Shown here in pieces: positions 36,356-45,558 of a DNA stretch of 64,000 nt; the stretch's first letter is position 1, and each line of letters starts with the position of its first letter. Source of the DNA: CAIWHR01 sp963724975 (lineage in GTDB: Bacteria > Pseudomonadota > Gammaproteobacteria > Burkholderiales > Casimicrobiaceae); contig CAVRXB010000001.1 of the NCBI GenBank assembly GCA_963724975.1, positions 1 to 64,000 on the forward strand. Reading direction: 5' to 3'. Position numbers and translations under genes: made by a program. Under the pieces are notes generated by a model, which had not been told where the DNA came from, made no database searches, and saw only the letters and a program-made list of their open reading frames with translations.

Positions 36356-39300
36356 GTGTTCAACTTCTTCATCGAGCGTCCGGTCTTCTCGACCGTCATC
36401 GCGCTGCTCATGATCCTGGTGGGCGTGCTGGCGGCGGCGGGCCTTCCGATCGCGCAGTATCCGCAGGTCGTTCCGCCGCAGGTCACGGTGACGACCAGCT
36501 TCCCCGGCGCCAATGCCGACGTGGTCGCGCAGTCGGTGGCCGCTCCGATCGAGCAGCAGGTCAACGGCTCGCAGGACATGCTCTACATGGGCTCGAAGAG
36601 CGGCAACGACGGCTCCTACAGCCTGACGGTGACCTTCGACATCGGCACCGACAAGAACATCGATGCGGTCGAAGTCCAGAACCGGGTCGCGATCGCGCAG
36701 AGCCAGCTCCCCGCGGACGTGATCCGCAACGGCATCACCGTGCGCAAGTCGACCACCGACTTTCTCGAGGTGATCGCGCTCACGTCGCCGGAGCGCACGC
36801 TACGACGCCGTATTCCTGAGCAACTACGCGCTGCTCAACCTGTACGACGCGCTGGGCCGGGTGCCCGGCGTCGGGCAGGTTCGCATCTTCGGCGCGCGCG
36901 ACTACAGCATGCGCATCTGGCTCAACCCGGAGCGCATGGCGCGGCTCGGCGTCACCGCATCCGACATCGCCAGCGTCGTCCGCGAGCAAAACGTCGTCGC
37001 GCCCGCCGGCGGCCTCGGCCTGCCTCCCGTTCCCCAAGGGCAGCAGATGCAGTACACGGTGTTCGTCAAGGGCCGTCTGGCCAGCGCCGCCGAATTCGAG
37101 AACATCATCATCCGCGAAGCCGGCAACGGCCAGGTGGTGCGCCTCAAGGACGTCGCCCGCGTCGAGCTCGCCGCCGCCGACTACTCGATCAGCGGCGCCG
37201 AACGACGACATTCCCGCGGCGCTGATCGGAATCTTCCTGCAGCCCGACGCCAATGCGCTCGACGTCGCCAAGCAGATCAAGCAGGTGATGGAAGCCCAGG
37301 CGCCGCACTTTCCGCCGGGCATGGTGTACTCGATCCCGTACAGCACGACGCCGTTCGTCACCGAGTCGCTGAAAGAGGTGATGAAGACGCTGTTCATCGC
37401 CTTCGTGCTGGTCGTGTTCGTCGTCTATCTGTTCCTGCAGAGCTGGCGCGCGACGCTGATCCCGATCCTGGTCGTGCCCATTTCGCTGATCGGTACGTTC
37501 GGCGCGTTCGCCGCGCTGGGGTTTTCCATCAATACGCTGACGCTGTTCGGCCTGGTGCTCGCGATCGGCATCGTGGTCGACGACGCGATCGTCGTGGTGG
37601 AAGCGGTGCAGCAGCGCCTGGATGCCGGCGGGCATGACGCCGATGGAAGCGACCAAGTCGGCGATGGCCGACGTGGGCGGGCCGGTGATCGCGATCGCGC
37701 TGGTGCTCGCGGCGGTCTTCGTGCCGGTGGCTTTTCTCGGCGGACTCACCGGACAGCTCTACAAGCAGTTCGCGCTGACGCTCGCGGTGTCGGTGATCCT
37801 GTCGGCGATCTGCGCGCTGACGTTCACGCCGGCGATGTGCGCGCTGCTGCTGATGCCGGTGGAAGAAGCCCATCCGCGGCACGGGCCGCTCGGCTGGTTC
37901 TTCGCCAAGTTCAACCGCGTCTTCGAGCGCTCGCGCAACGGCTACGTCAAGCGCGTGTCGGTCATGGAACGCCACGCGTCATCGTCATGCTGACGTTCGG
38001 CGCGTTGCTGGTGGCCGTCTGGGGACTGATTGCCACTCGCCCGACGGGTTTGGTGCCGCCGGAGGACCAGGGCTACGTGCTCGCGGTGGTGAGCCTGCCG
38101 CCCGCGGCGGCGCTGGAGCGCACCAACGCCGCCATGTCGGCGCTCACCCGCATCGCGCGCGACGTCCCAGGCGTCGACGGCGTCGTCTACATCAGCGGTT
38201 TCAATCTGCTGACCGGTCAGGCCGTTTCCTACAACGGGACCGCCTTCATCCGCCTCAAGCCCTGGGATCAACGCAAGGCGCGCTCCGAGGCCGTCGACAG
38301 CCTGGTGCGCACGCTGATGGGACGACTCAACGCGCAGATCAAGGACGCCAAGTGCTCGTCCTCAACCCGCCGCCGATCCGCGGGCTGAGCACCGCCGGCG
38401 GCTTCACGTTCGTGCTGCAGAACCGCGGGGGCGCGGACACCGCGCAGCTGTCGCAGGTGCTGCAGGGTCTTCTGGCCGAGGCGCGCAAGCGTCCCGAGAT
38501 CGGCTTCGTGTACAGCGGCTTCGATCCGCGCATTCCGCAGATCGAGTTTGCAGGTCGACCGCGACAAGGTCAAATCGCTGGGCATCCCGCTGAGCGACGT
38601 GTTCTTCGCGCTGCAGACCTTCCTCGGCAGCTACTACGTCAACGACTTCAATCTGTTCGGGCGCACCTACCGGGTCCAGGCGCAGGCGGAGGGGGCGCAG
38701 CGCGGCCAGCCGGACGACGTCAACCGTTTCTACGTGCGCAGCGACGGCGGGACCATGGTGCCGCTTCGCACGCTGGTGAGCAGCCGAGCCGCTCAACGGC
38801 CCGCAGTACTTCGAGCGCTACAACGTCTACAGCGCGGCGACGATCAACGGCACGAACGCGCCGGGCTACAGCTCCGGGCAGGCCATCGCGGCGATGGAGG
38901 AGCTCGCCCGCGCGCTGCCTGCGGGCTTCGCCTACGAGTGGAGCGAGGCAACCTACCAGGAGAAGAAGACCGGCGGCCAGACCGGGTACATTTTCGCGGT
39001 GTCGCTGCTGTTCGTGATCCTGGTGCTGGCGGCGCTCTACGAGAGCTGGGCGATGCCGGTGGCGATCCTGCTGGTGATTCCGTTCGGCGTGTTCGGCGCG
39101 TTCCTGGGGCTGTTGCTGCGGGCGTTCGACAACAACGTCTACACCCAGATCGGGCTGATCATGCTGGTCGGGCTGGCGGCCAAGAACGCCATCCTCATCG
39201 TCGAGTTCGCCAAGCTCAAGCGCGAGCAGGGCGAAGCCGATCGAACAAGCAGCGCTGGACGGCGCCAGGCTCAGGCTGCGCCCGATCCTGATGACCTCGT

Positions 39301-39569
39301 TCGCGTTCATCCTGGGCACGGTTCCACTCGCGATTGCCGCTGGGCGCCGGCGCCGGCGCGCGCGAGGCGCTCGGCACGGCGGTCGTGTTCGGCATGCTCG
39401 TCGCGACGTTGGTCGGCGTCTTCTTCATTCCGGTGTTCTACGTGCTGCTCCAGCGCGTCAGCGAGCGCCAGTGGCCGTTCCGGCGCGCAGACGCCGTCGC
39501 GTCGGCGCACGGGTGCCGGCAGACGTTGCGGAAGGTGCGACCCGCCATCGCCCGCGCGCGGAGACCTAG
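36356..39569 (+). CDS. RND efflux inner-membrane pump (AcrB/HAE1 type), frameshifted
   Basis: GTG 36356 opens VFNFFIERPVFSTVIALLMI. Landmarks in order include PPQVTVTTSFPGANADVVAQ, LGRVPGVGQVRIFGARDYSM, TLFIAFVLVVFVVYLFLQSW, and the proton-relay helix GLVLAIGIVVDDAIVVVEAV with its paired Asp. These are followed by FVPVAFLGGLTGQLYKQFAL and, in the second half, GLIMLVGLAAKNAILIVEFA. The size (about 1060 residues) is that of hydrophobe/amphiphile efflux pumps. More than eight frame changes occur. With the adaptor before and channel after, this is a complete tripartite gene set. Specificity cannot be read from sequence. Confidence 0.88.
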
Positions 39570-39582
39570 CGACGGATCGAGC

Positions 39583-40622
39583 ATGCTCGATTCAACCCTC
39601 AACCCTTCGAGCGTGCGGAACTGCGCGATCGCGCTGGTGCTCGCGGTGCCGCTGTCTGCCTGCATGGTCGGTCCCGACTACCGGCGCCCCGAGGTCGACG
39701 TACCGCCGCCTGGCGGCTCGGTGCGACCGAAGCCGGCGAGATCTCCAACATCGCCTGGTGGGATCAGTTCGAGGACCCGGTCCTGTCGAGCCTTGTGCGA
39801 ACGGCACTCGCGAACAACAAGGATGTCGCGATCGCGACTGCCAACGTCGACGCAGGCCGCTGCGCAATACGGCATCGTGCACTCCGCGGAGTTTCCGCAG
39901 CTGAACGCCGGCGCGACGGCGGAGCGGCAGCGCCTGAGCCAGACGACCGCCCTCGGTCAGCGGTACTGGCCGAGGCCAATTCAACGACTTCGGAGTGAAT
40001 CTTTCGGCGAGCTTCGAGTTGGATGTCTGGGGCCGGCTGCGTCGCGCGTCGGAGTCGGCTCGAGCGAGTCTGCTCGCCAGTCAGCAGGGCAAAGGCACCG
40101 TCGTGCTGACGGTCGTAGCGACGGCCGCGAGCGGCTACATCCAGCTGCGCGCGCTCGACCGGCAACTCGAAATCGCACAGCGAACCTCGCAGAGCCTGGG
40201 TGAAGCCGCGCGGCTGCAGCGCGTCCGCTTCGAGGAAGGTGCAGTGCCCGAGAGCGACTACCGGCAAGCGGAATCGCAATATCAGGAGGCCGCTGGCTCG
40301 GGTGCCCGAGCTCGAGCGTCAGATCGCGCAGCAGGAAAACTTCATCAGCGTGCTGCTCGGTCACAATCCCGGCCCGATTCAGCGCGGGCAGGGACATCGA
40401 TGCGCTGCTCTTCCCCGCGGTGCCCGACGGGTTGCCGGCATCGCTGCTCGAGCGCCGACCCGACATTCGTCAGGCCGAGGAGAACCTCGTCGCCGCCAAC
40501 GCTGACATCGGTGTGGCGAAGGCGGCGTACTTTCCCGACATCAGCCTCACCGGACTCCTCGGTCTGGAAAGCGCACAGCTTTCGGATCTGTTCAAGGGCC
40601 CGTCGAAAGCCTGGTCGACGTC
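39583..40622 (+). pseudogene. RND outer-membrane channel lipoprotein (NodT/OprM type), 3'-truncated
   Basis: ATG 39583 gives a lipoprotein signal (CAIALVLAVPLSACMVGPDY) followed by the RRPEVDVP linker typical of the family. Frameshifted pieces follow: EFPQLNAGATAERQRLSQT, FELDVWGRLRRASESARASL, QRVRFEEGAVPESDYRQAES and LPASLLERRPDIRQAEENLV. The final piece is AAYFPDISLTGLLGLES. About 100 C-terminal residues are missing: after FKGPSKAW (near 40620) the sequence becomes an epoxide hydrolase. The pump operon is therefore incomplete as assembled. Confidence 0.8.
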
Positions 40623-40624
40623 GT

Positions 40625-41444
40625 CATACCATCGATGCCCGGGATACGGCTTCTCGAGCAGGCCAACGGGCACGGGCTGGGACCCCGACCACATCGCGCG
40701 AGCGTGGGCTGAGCTGATGAAGCGCATCGGGCTACACCCGCTACGTCGCCCAGGGCGGCGACTGGGGCACCCCGATCTCCAGCGCGATGGCGCGCCAGGA
40801 GGCCGCAGGGATTGCTCGGCATCCACATCAACTTGCCGGCGACGGTGCCTCCCGAGGTGGCCGCGGTGCTCGCCATGGGCGGGCCCGCGCCGGCGGGACT
40901 CTCCGAAAAGGAGCGCGCGGTGTTCGACGCGCTCGATCGCGTCCGGCAAGAAGGGCAACCTGGCCTACTTCACGATGATGACCGCGCGGCCGCAGACGGT
41001 CGGCTACGGCGCGACGGACTCGCCGGCCGGCCTCGCGGCGTGGATACTCGTGCATCCAGGGCTTCGCGCAGTGGACGTACGGAGCCGATCCCGAAAAGTC
41101 GCCGACGAAAGACGACGTGCTGGACGACATCACGCTGTACTGGCTGACGAACACCGCAGCCTCGTCGGCGCGACTGTACTGGGAGAACGGCGCACGAGGC
41201 AGCGTCATTGTTGCGGCCGCGCAGAAGACCGGCGAGATCTCGCTCCCGGTGGCCATCACGGTGTTCCCGGAAGACGTCTATCGCCCGCCCGAGACATGGG
41301 CCCGGCGCGCCTATCGCAACCTCGACGTACTTCCACGAGGTCGACAAGGGCGGGCATTTCGCCGCATGGGAGCAGCCTGAGCTCTTTGCGGCCGAGCTGC
41401 GTGCCGCTTCAGATCGCTCGCTGGTTCGGTACGCACTCGGTTGA
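40625..41444 (+). pseudogene. Epoxide hydrolase-family alpha/beta hydrolase, 5'-truncated and frameshifted
   Basis: The sequence begins mid-protein with MPGYGFSSRPTGTGWDPDHI and RAWAELMKRIG. It continues through YVAQGGDWGTPISSAMARQE, which holds the nucleophile Asp of GGDWG, and IHINLPATVPPEVAAVL. Then come LLDDITLYWLTNTAASSARLYWE-type cap residues and VAITVFPEDVYRPPETWARR. The catalytic His lies in KGGHFAAWEQPELFAAELRA. This is the family of about 390-residue epoxide hydrolases with an N-terminal EHN domain. The EHN domain and first hydrolase strands, roughly 120 residues, are lacking. At least five slips occur. Confidence 0.75.
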
Positions 41445-41497
41445 CTTACCAGGCATCGCGGAGTGGACTGGCCAAACCTGATAACGGAGGTGCCGCA

Positions 41498-42052
41498 ATG
41501 AATCGCAAAAACATGCTGACGATTGGGGTTGCTACAGCAGTGCTCGCCATCTGGGGCGCGGAGGCCATTTCCGCCCAGGACAAGTACACCGTGAAAGTGC
41601 CCAGTGGGCTCGCGTTCTCCGAGTTCAGAGGATACGAGGACTGGCAGCTTGTCTCCGCCAGTCTGGACGGAGGCATGCTTGCGACGATCCTCGCCAATCC
41701 CGTGATGATCGAAGCTTACCGGGCCGGCGTTCCCGGCAACGGCAAGCCTTTCCCCGACGGCGCCAAGATGGCGAAGATCCATTGGAGTCCGAAAAAATTG
41801 GAGACGTTCCAGGCAGCTACGGTGCCGGGCACTTTGCATGATGTCGATTTCATGGTGAAGGACAGCAAGAGGTTCGCGGATAGCGGCGGGTGGGGATATG
41901 CCGTGTTCGACTATGACGACAAGTCCGATACGTTCACGCCAGGCACCTTGGCTGGCAATCCGCCGCAGGGGAACGACGCCAAGTGCGGGTTCGCGTGCCA
42001 CACGATCGTGAAGACAAGAGACTACGTCTTTACGGAGTACGGGAAGCGGTGA
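41498..42052 (+). CDS. Cytochrome P460-family protein
   Basis: The 184-residue periplasmic protein has a signal peptide (NMLTIGVATAVLAIWGAEAI). The P460 domain shows EFRGYEDWQLVSASLDGGML, PFPDGAKMAKIHWSPKKLET and WGYAVFDYDDKSD. A C-terminal haem site is CGFACHTIV. In family members the haem is bound by the CxxCH Cys residues and cross-linked to a Lys, and the enzyme oxidises hydroxylamine or binds NO. The cross-linking Lys could be in MAKIHWSPKK, but this is not certain. The downstream thioredoxin-like gene lies 36 bases away, so they may be cotranscribed. The frame is intact. Confidence 0.88.
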   Translation: MNRKNMLTIGVATAVLAIWGAEAISAQDKYTVKVPSGLAFSEFRGYEDWQLVSASLDGGMLATILANPVMIEAYRAGVPGNGKPFPDGAKMAKIHWSPKKLETFQAATVPGTLHDVDFMVKDSKRFADSGGWGYAVFDYDDKSDTFTPGTLAGNPPQGNDAKCGFACHTIVKTRDYVFTEYGKR

Positions 42053-42088
42053 ACGAGTAGGAAAAAGGCGGCCTTCGGAGGATGACCC

Positions 42089-43066
42089 ATGTCGCAAAAC
42101 GTCAAGCATGGTGGCCTCGCCAGAGCCATCCTGCCGTTGCTGTTTCTCGGTATTTGCACCGGTGCCGGCCTAGCCAGCGCCGCAAGTCATTTACCCGACC
42201 TCAAGCCCGAGCGGTGGGTGAATTCGGGGCCCCTAACCCCCGAAGCGCTGCGCGGCAAGGTCGTCCTGGTCAACTTCTGGGAGTTCACCTGCATCAACTG
42301 GATCCGCACGTCGCCCTACGTCAAGGCTTGGAACCGCGATTACGCCAAGTTCGGCTTGGTTGTGATCGGCGTGCATGCGCCCGAGTTCGAGTTCGGCAAA
42401 CAGCCCGAGATCATCGACCGCGGGATCCGCGATCACGGCCTCACCTATCCAATCGCGATCGACAATGATTTCGTCATCTGGAACGCGTTCGCCAACGATG
42501 CGTGGCCGTCGACATACCTCTTCGACGCGCAAGGGAAACTGGTCAATCAGTGGATTGGAGAAGGAAACTACGACCAGATCGAATCGGAGATCCGGCGCCT
42601 TCTGATTGCGGCCAACCCGGGGACCAAGTTGCCGGCAGTCAGCCCGGAGGCGAACGCGTTTGCGAAGACGGGCATGCCGTCTTACGCCGGGATCACTGGC
42701 GAAAGCTACGTCGGCGCGCGACGCCGCGAGCGGGGCATGTTCAAGCTGGAAGGCGATTGGCGAAGCGACGGACAGTTCGTGGAGCTGCAGAAGGGCACCG
42801 GCACGATCGTCCTGCCGTTCATCGCCGGCGAAGTGAACCTCGTCGTGCAGCCGGGACCGTCAGGAAAGCCGGCAATGACGGTGCTGCTTGACGGCAACCC
42901 AATCGGCGAGGCCCGCGGCGCCGATGTCGGCACCGACGGCGTCGCGCGCTTCGATCGGTCGGGAATGATTCGCCTGGTCGCTGGCGCGCCGCTTAGAAAG
43001 CACGTTCTGACCCTGGTCGCAAGCGATCCAGGCCTGCGAGCGTACGTGTTCACCTTCGGGCCCTAG
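42089..43066 (+). CDS. Exported thioredoxin-like (DipZ C-terminal type) protein with CINW active site
   Basis: The 325-residue protein has a signal (ILPLLFLGICTGAGLASAAS). A redoxin domain follows (GKVVLVNFWEFTCINW, WIRTSPYVKAWNRDY, DFVIWNAFANDAWPSTYLFD). A C-terminal jelly-roll-like part (about 215-325, RRRERGMFKLEGDW, LRAYVFTFGP) resembles the DipZ tail. Family members have a CxxC pair (usually CINC); here the second Cys is Trp. It therefore cannot form the usual intramolecular disulfide and may be non-redox or use another partner. A good GGAGG site precedes the ATG. The membrane CcdA-like half of DipZ is absent. Confidence 0.85.
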   Translation: MSQNVKHGGLARAILPLLFLGICTGAGLASAASHLPDLKPERWVNSGPLTPEALRGKVVLVNFWEFTCINWIRTSPYVKAWNRDYAKFGLVVIGVHAPEFEFGKQPEIIDRGIRDHGLTYPIAIDNDFVIWNAFANDAWPSTYLFDAQGKLVNQWIGEGNYDQIESEIRRLLIAANPGTKLPAVSPEANAFAKTGMPSYAGITGESYVGARRRERGMFKLEGDWRSDGQFVELQKGTGTIVLPFIAGEVNLVVQPGPSGKPAMTVLLDGNPIGEARGADVGTDGVARFDRSGMIRLVAGAPLRKHVLTLVASDPGLRAYVFTFGP

Positions 43067-43209
43067 TTGCGCGGACGCATCGCCGCGTTGCGCCGTCGCA
43101 ACATGGCGCAGAAAGGTACGAGAGCATTTGCGGATGCGGTCTTGGAGTTGATGAAATCGGGCCGATCAAAATTGATCAGCGAAAGGATTGAGACAGGTGA
43201 GCCTAAACG

Positions 43210-43743
43210 CTACTTCTTCGTCGCCAGCCAACTCTTCAGCGCACCGAGCGTCTTTTCGACGTGCCTCGTCGGGTCAAGGCTCATGTAATGAAATACGATG
43301 GCGCCGTCGGGTGCAATGACATAGGAAATCCGGTTCGCAAATTCCGGGCGCGTCTTCATCACGGCGTCGTACGACTTCATGACCGTTTGCTTTTCATCGG
43401 AGGCGACTGGAAATTTGCTCTGGCACGCCTGGACGGAGAACTTGGACAGGGTTTGGATATCGTCGCCGGACACGCCAAGCACCGTCGCGCCGAGCGCCTC
43501 GAATTGCGGTATCGCCTCGGCAAAGTAGTGCGCTTCGAGCGAGCAGCCCTCGGAATAGGCAGCCGGGAAGAAGTAAAGGACCACCGGCCCCTTCTTCAGC
43601 GCGCCCGCCAGCGCGTAGCTGTAGACTGAACCCGCCATTGCCGCCGGTGTCGTGAAATCCGGCGCGCGCTCGCCGATGTCCAGCGCGGCGCGCGCGGGCC
43701 AGGAAAGCGCAAGGCAAACGATGCAAACCCCGAAGCGGTTCAT
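43210..43743 (-). CDS. Exported peroxiredoxin-like protein (AhpC/TSA family)
   Basis: The 177-residue product has a signal peptide (MNRFGVCIVCLALSWPARA). The thioredoxin-fold domain reads IGERAPDFTTPAAM, then GPVVLYFFPAAYSEGCSLEA. The peroxidatic position of a typical BCP (TPGCTxE) is represented by SEGCSLEA, keeping the Cys. A second Cys in SVQACQSKFPVASDE could be resolving. It is divergent from the phospholipase D gene, with overlapping upstream regions. Likely periplasmic peroxide detoxification. Confidence 0.82.
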   Translation of the reverse strand: MNRFGVCIVCLALSWPARAALDIGERAPDFTTPAAMAGSVYSYALAGALKKGPVVLYFFPAAYSEGCSLEAHYFAEAIPQFEALGATVLGVSGDDIQTLSKFSVQACQSKFPVASDEKQTVMKSYDAVMKTRPEFANRISYVIAPDGAIVFHYMSLDPTRHVEKTLGALKSWLATKK

Positions 43744-43852
43744 GACGATCTCCACGCAATCGCTGTGCATTCTATTCCGGCTTGCCGCCTCTTGCGGGGT
43801 GACGCTGGTTCCTGCGCCATGCTCATCGTGGGTTCGACGGGAGCGATCGCAC

Positions 43853-45439
43853 TTGCGCGGGAGCTCTTTCCCGCCGGCCACGTTCGGCGTCGCGATGGGC
43901 CTCGCGGCCTTGCTGCTGGCCGGCTGCGGCACGCTGCCCCAACGGATGGATTCCCCACCGTCGAGTGCCGCCAAGGCATCGTCGGAGAGCCCGCTGGTCA
44001 GGATGGTCGAGTTGTCCACGCCCTCGCCCGAGCTATCCGGTTTCCGGCTGATGCCCCTTGCCGCCTATTCGCTCGATGCGCGGATCGAGCTGACCCGCCG
44101 CGCAAAATATTCGCTCGATATCCAGTACTACCTCATCCAGAACGACCGCACCGGGCGCTTGCTGCTGCGCAACGTGCGCGACGCGGCCAAGCGAGGCGTG
44201 CGCGTGCGCCTGCTGGTCGATGACCTCTACACGTTCGGCGGCGACCCGATGTTCATCGGCCTGTCTGCCTTTCCGAACGTCGAGGTGCGTCTCTTCAACC
44301 CGTTCTGCTGCGGCCGCGACGGCCTGCTGTCCAAGTACACGGCGTCGCTGCTTGATTTCCGGCGAGTCAATCACCGAATGCACAACAAGCTCTTCATCGC
44401 CGACAACGCGATGGTCATCGCCGGCGGCCGCAATATCGCCGACGAATACTTCGCGCGCAGCATGTCGGGGAACTTCATCGATATGGATGCGTTTATCGTC
44501 GGCGCCGTCGTCCCCAGGCTCGCGAATATCTTTGATGCCTACTGGAACAGCACGCATGCCTATCCGGTCGCGCAGATCATCGCCAACGACCGCAGCCGGG
44601 AGCAGCTGCAGGAGGACTTCAACAAGCTTGTCGACGAGGGCGACCAGATGATGGCGGTTTCGATGCCGCCGACCGATATCCTTGGCTACGGACCCATTAC
44701 CGAAGACCTCGAGGCCGGCCGGCTCGGTCTGGAATGGGGCAAGGCGACCGCCTTTGCCGATTCACCCGACAAGGTCACCGCGATGACTGCCGAAGCAGCG
44801 CGCAGCATGAGTGTCACAATGAATGTCTTCGACCTGGTGATGGAGGCGCACAGCGAGGTAATGCTTTGCTCGCCGTACTTCGTTCCAGGGACGATGGGCG
44901 TGCGGGCGTTTACCAACCTTCGCGGGCGCGACGTCAAGATCACGATCCTCACCAATTCGCTGGCGTCCAATGACGAGCCGCTCGTGCACGCCGGCTATGC
45001 GCGCTATCGGCCGGAGCTGCTGCGTGCTGGCGTCGACCTCTACGAGCTGAGCCCAACGCGCGTGCTGCTCAACCAGCGGCTGGACCTCGCGGTCCCCGGC
45101 GCCTCGCTTGGACGGCTGCACGCCAAGACGGCAGTCATCGACCGCTCCATCTCGTTCATCGGGTCGATGAACCTCGATCCGCGGTCCGACAGCACGAACA
45201 CGGAGCTCGGCGTCATCATCCATAGCCCGGAATTCGCACGCGAGGTGCTGCGCGTCATCCAAATCAGCAAGCTGCAAAGCGCGTACCGGTTGCAGTTCGG
45301 CGCCGACGGCCACAGCCTCGAATGGCTGACGACGGACGGCAGCGGCGAAGTGATCCTCTACGCCGAGCCCGATGCCACTTTCATGCTGCGACTGCAGACC
45401 ATGCTGCTCGGTCCGTTTGTCCCGGAGCAAGAGCTCTAG
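43853..45439 (+). CDS. Phospholipase D-family lipoprotein (cardiolipin synthase C-like)
   Basis: Both HKD catalytic motifs are present: HNKLFIADNAMVIAGGRN and HAKTAVIDRSISFIGSMN. Around them the protein matches PLD-type phosphatidyltransferases and hydrolases of the YmdC/ClsC kind (DIQYYLIQNDRTGRLLLRNV at the N-terminal strand). A lipobox LLLAGC follows MGLAALLLAGCGTLPQ. TTG 43853 is a reasonable start because it supplies a short n-region. ATG 43742 and ATG 43895 are alternatives, the latter leaving almost no n-region. Mature length is about 510 residues. Predicted to sit on a membrane facing the periplasm. Confidence 0.88.
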   Translation: MRGSSFPPATFGVAMGLAALLLAGCGTLPQRMDSPPSSAAKASSESPLVRMVELSTPSPELSGFRLMPLAAYSLDARIELTRRAKYSLDIQYYLIQNDRTGRLLLRNVRDAAKRGVRVRLLVDDLYTFGGDPMFIGLSAFPNVEVRLFNPFCCGRDGLLSKYTASLLDFRRVNHRMHNKLFIADNAMVIAGGRNIADEYFARSMSGNFIDMDAFIVGAVVPRLANIFDAYWNSTHAYPVAQIIANDRSREQLQEDFNKLVDEGDQMMAVSMPPTDILGYGPITEDLEAGRLGLEWGKATAFADSPDKVTAMTAEAARSMSVTMNVFDLVMEAHSEVMLCSPYFVPGTMGVRAFTNLRGRDVKITILTNSLASNDEPLVHAGYARYRPELLRAGVDLYELSPTRVLLNQRLDLAVPGASLGRLHAKTAVIDRSISFIGSMNLDPRSDSTNTELGVIIHSPEFAREVLRVIQISKLQSAYRLQFGADGHSLEWLTTDGSGEVILYAEPDATFMLRLQTMLLGPFVPEQEL

Positions 45440-45558
45440 AGCGGCGATGCTCGGCTTCAGCTACTCGCTGGCCGACGGATCGACGCGGTCGATTGGCGCG
45501 CTGCCCCGGTTCGCATAGCGCTCGAGGTCACCGGGATCACCTGCCGGTCGTGCCCTTG

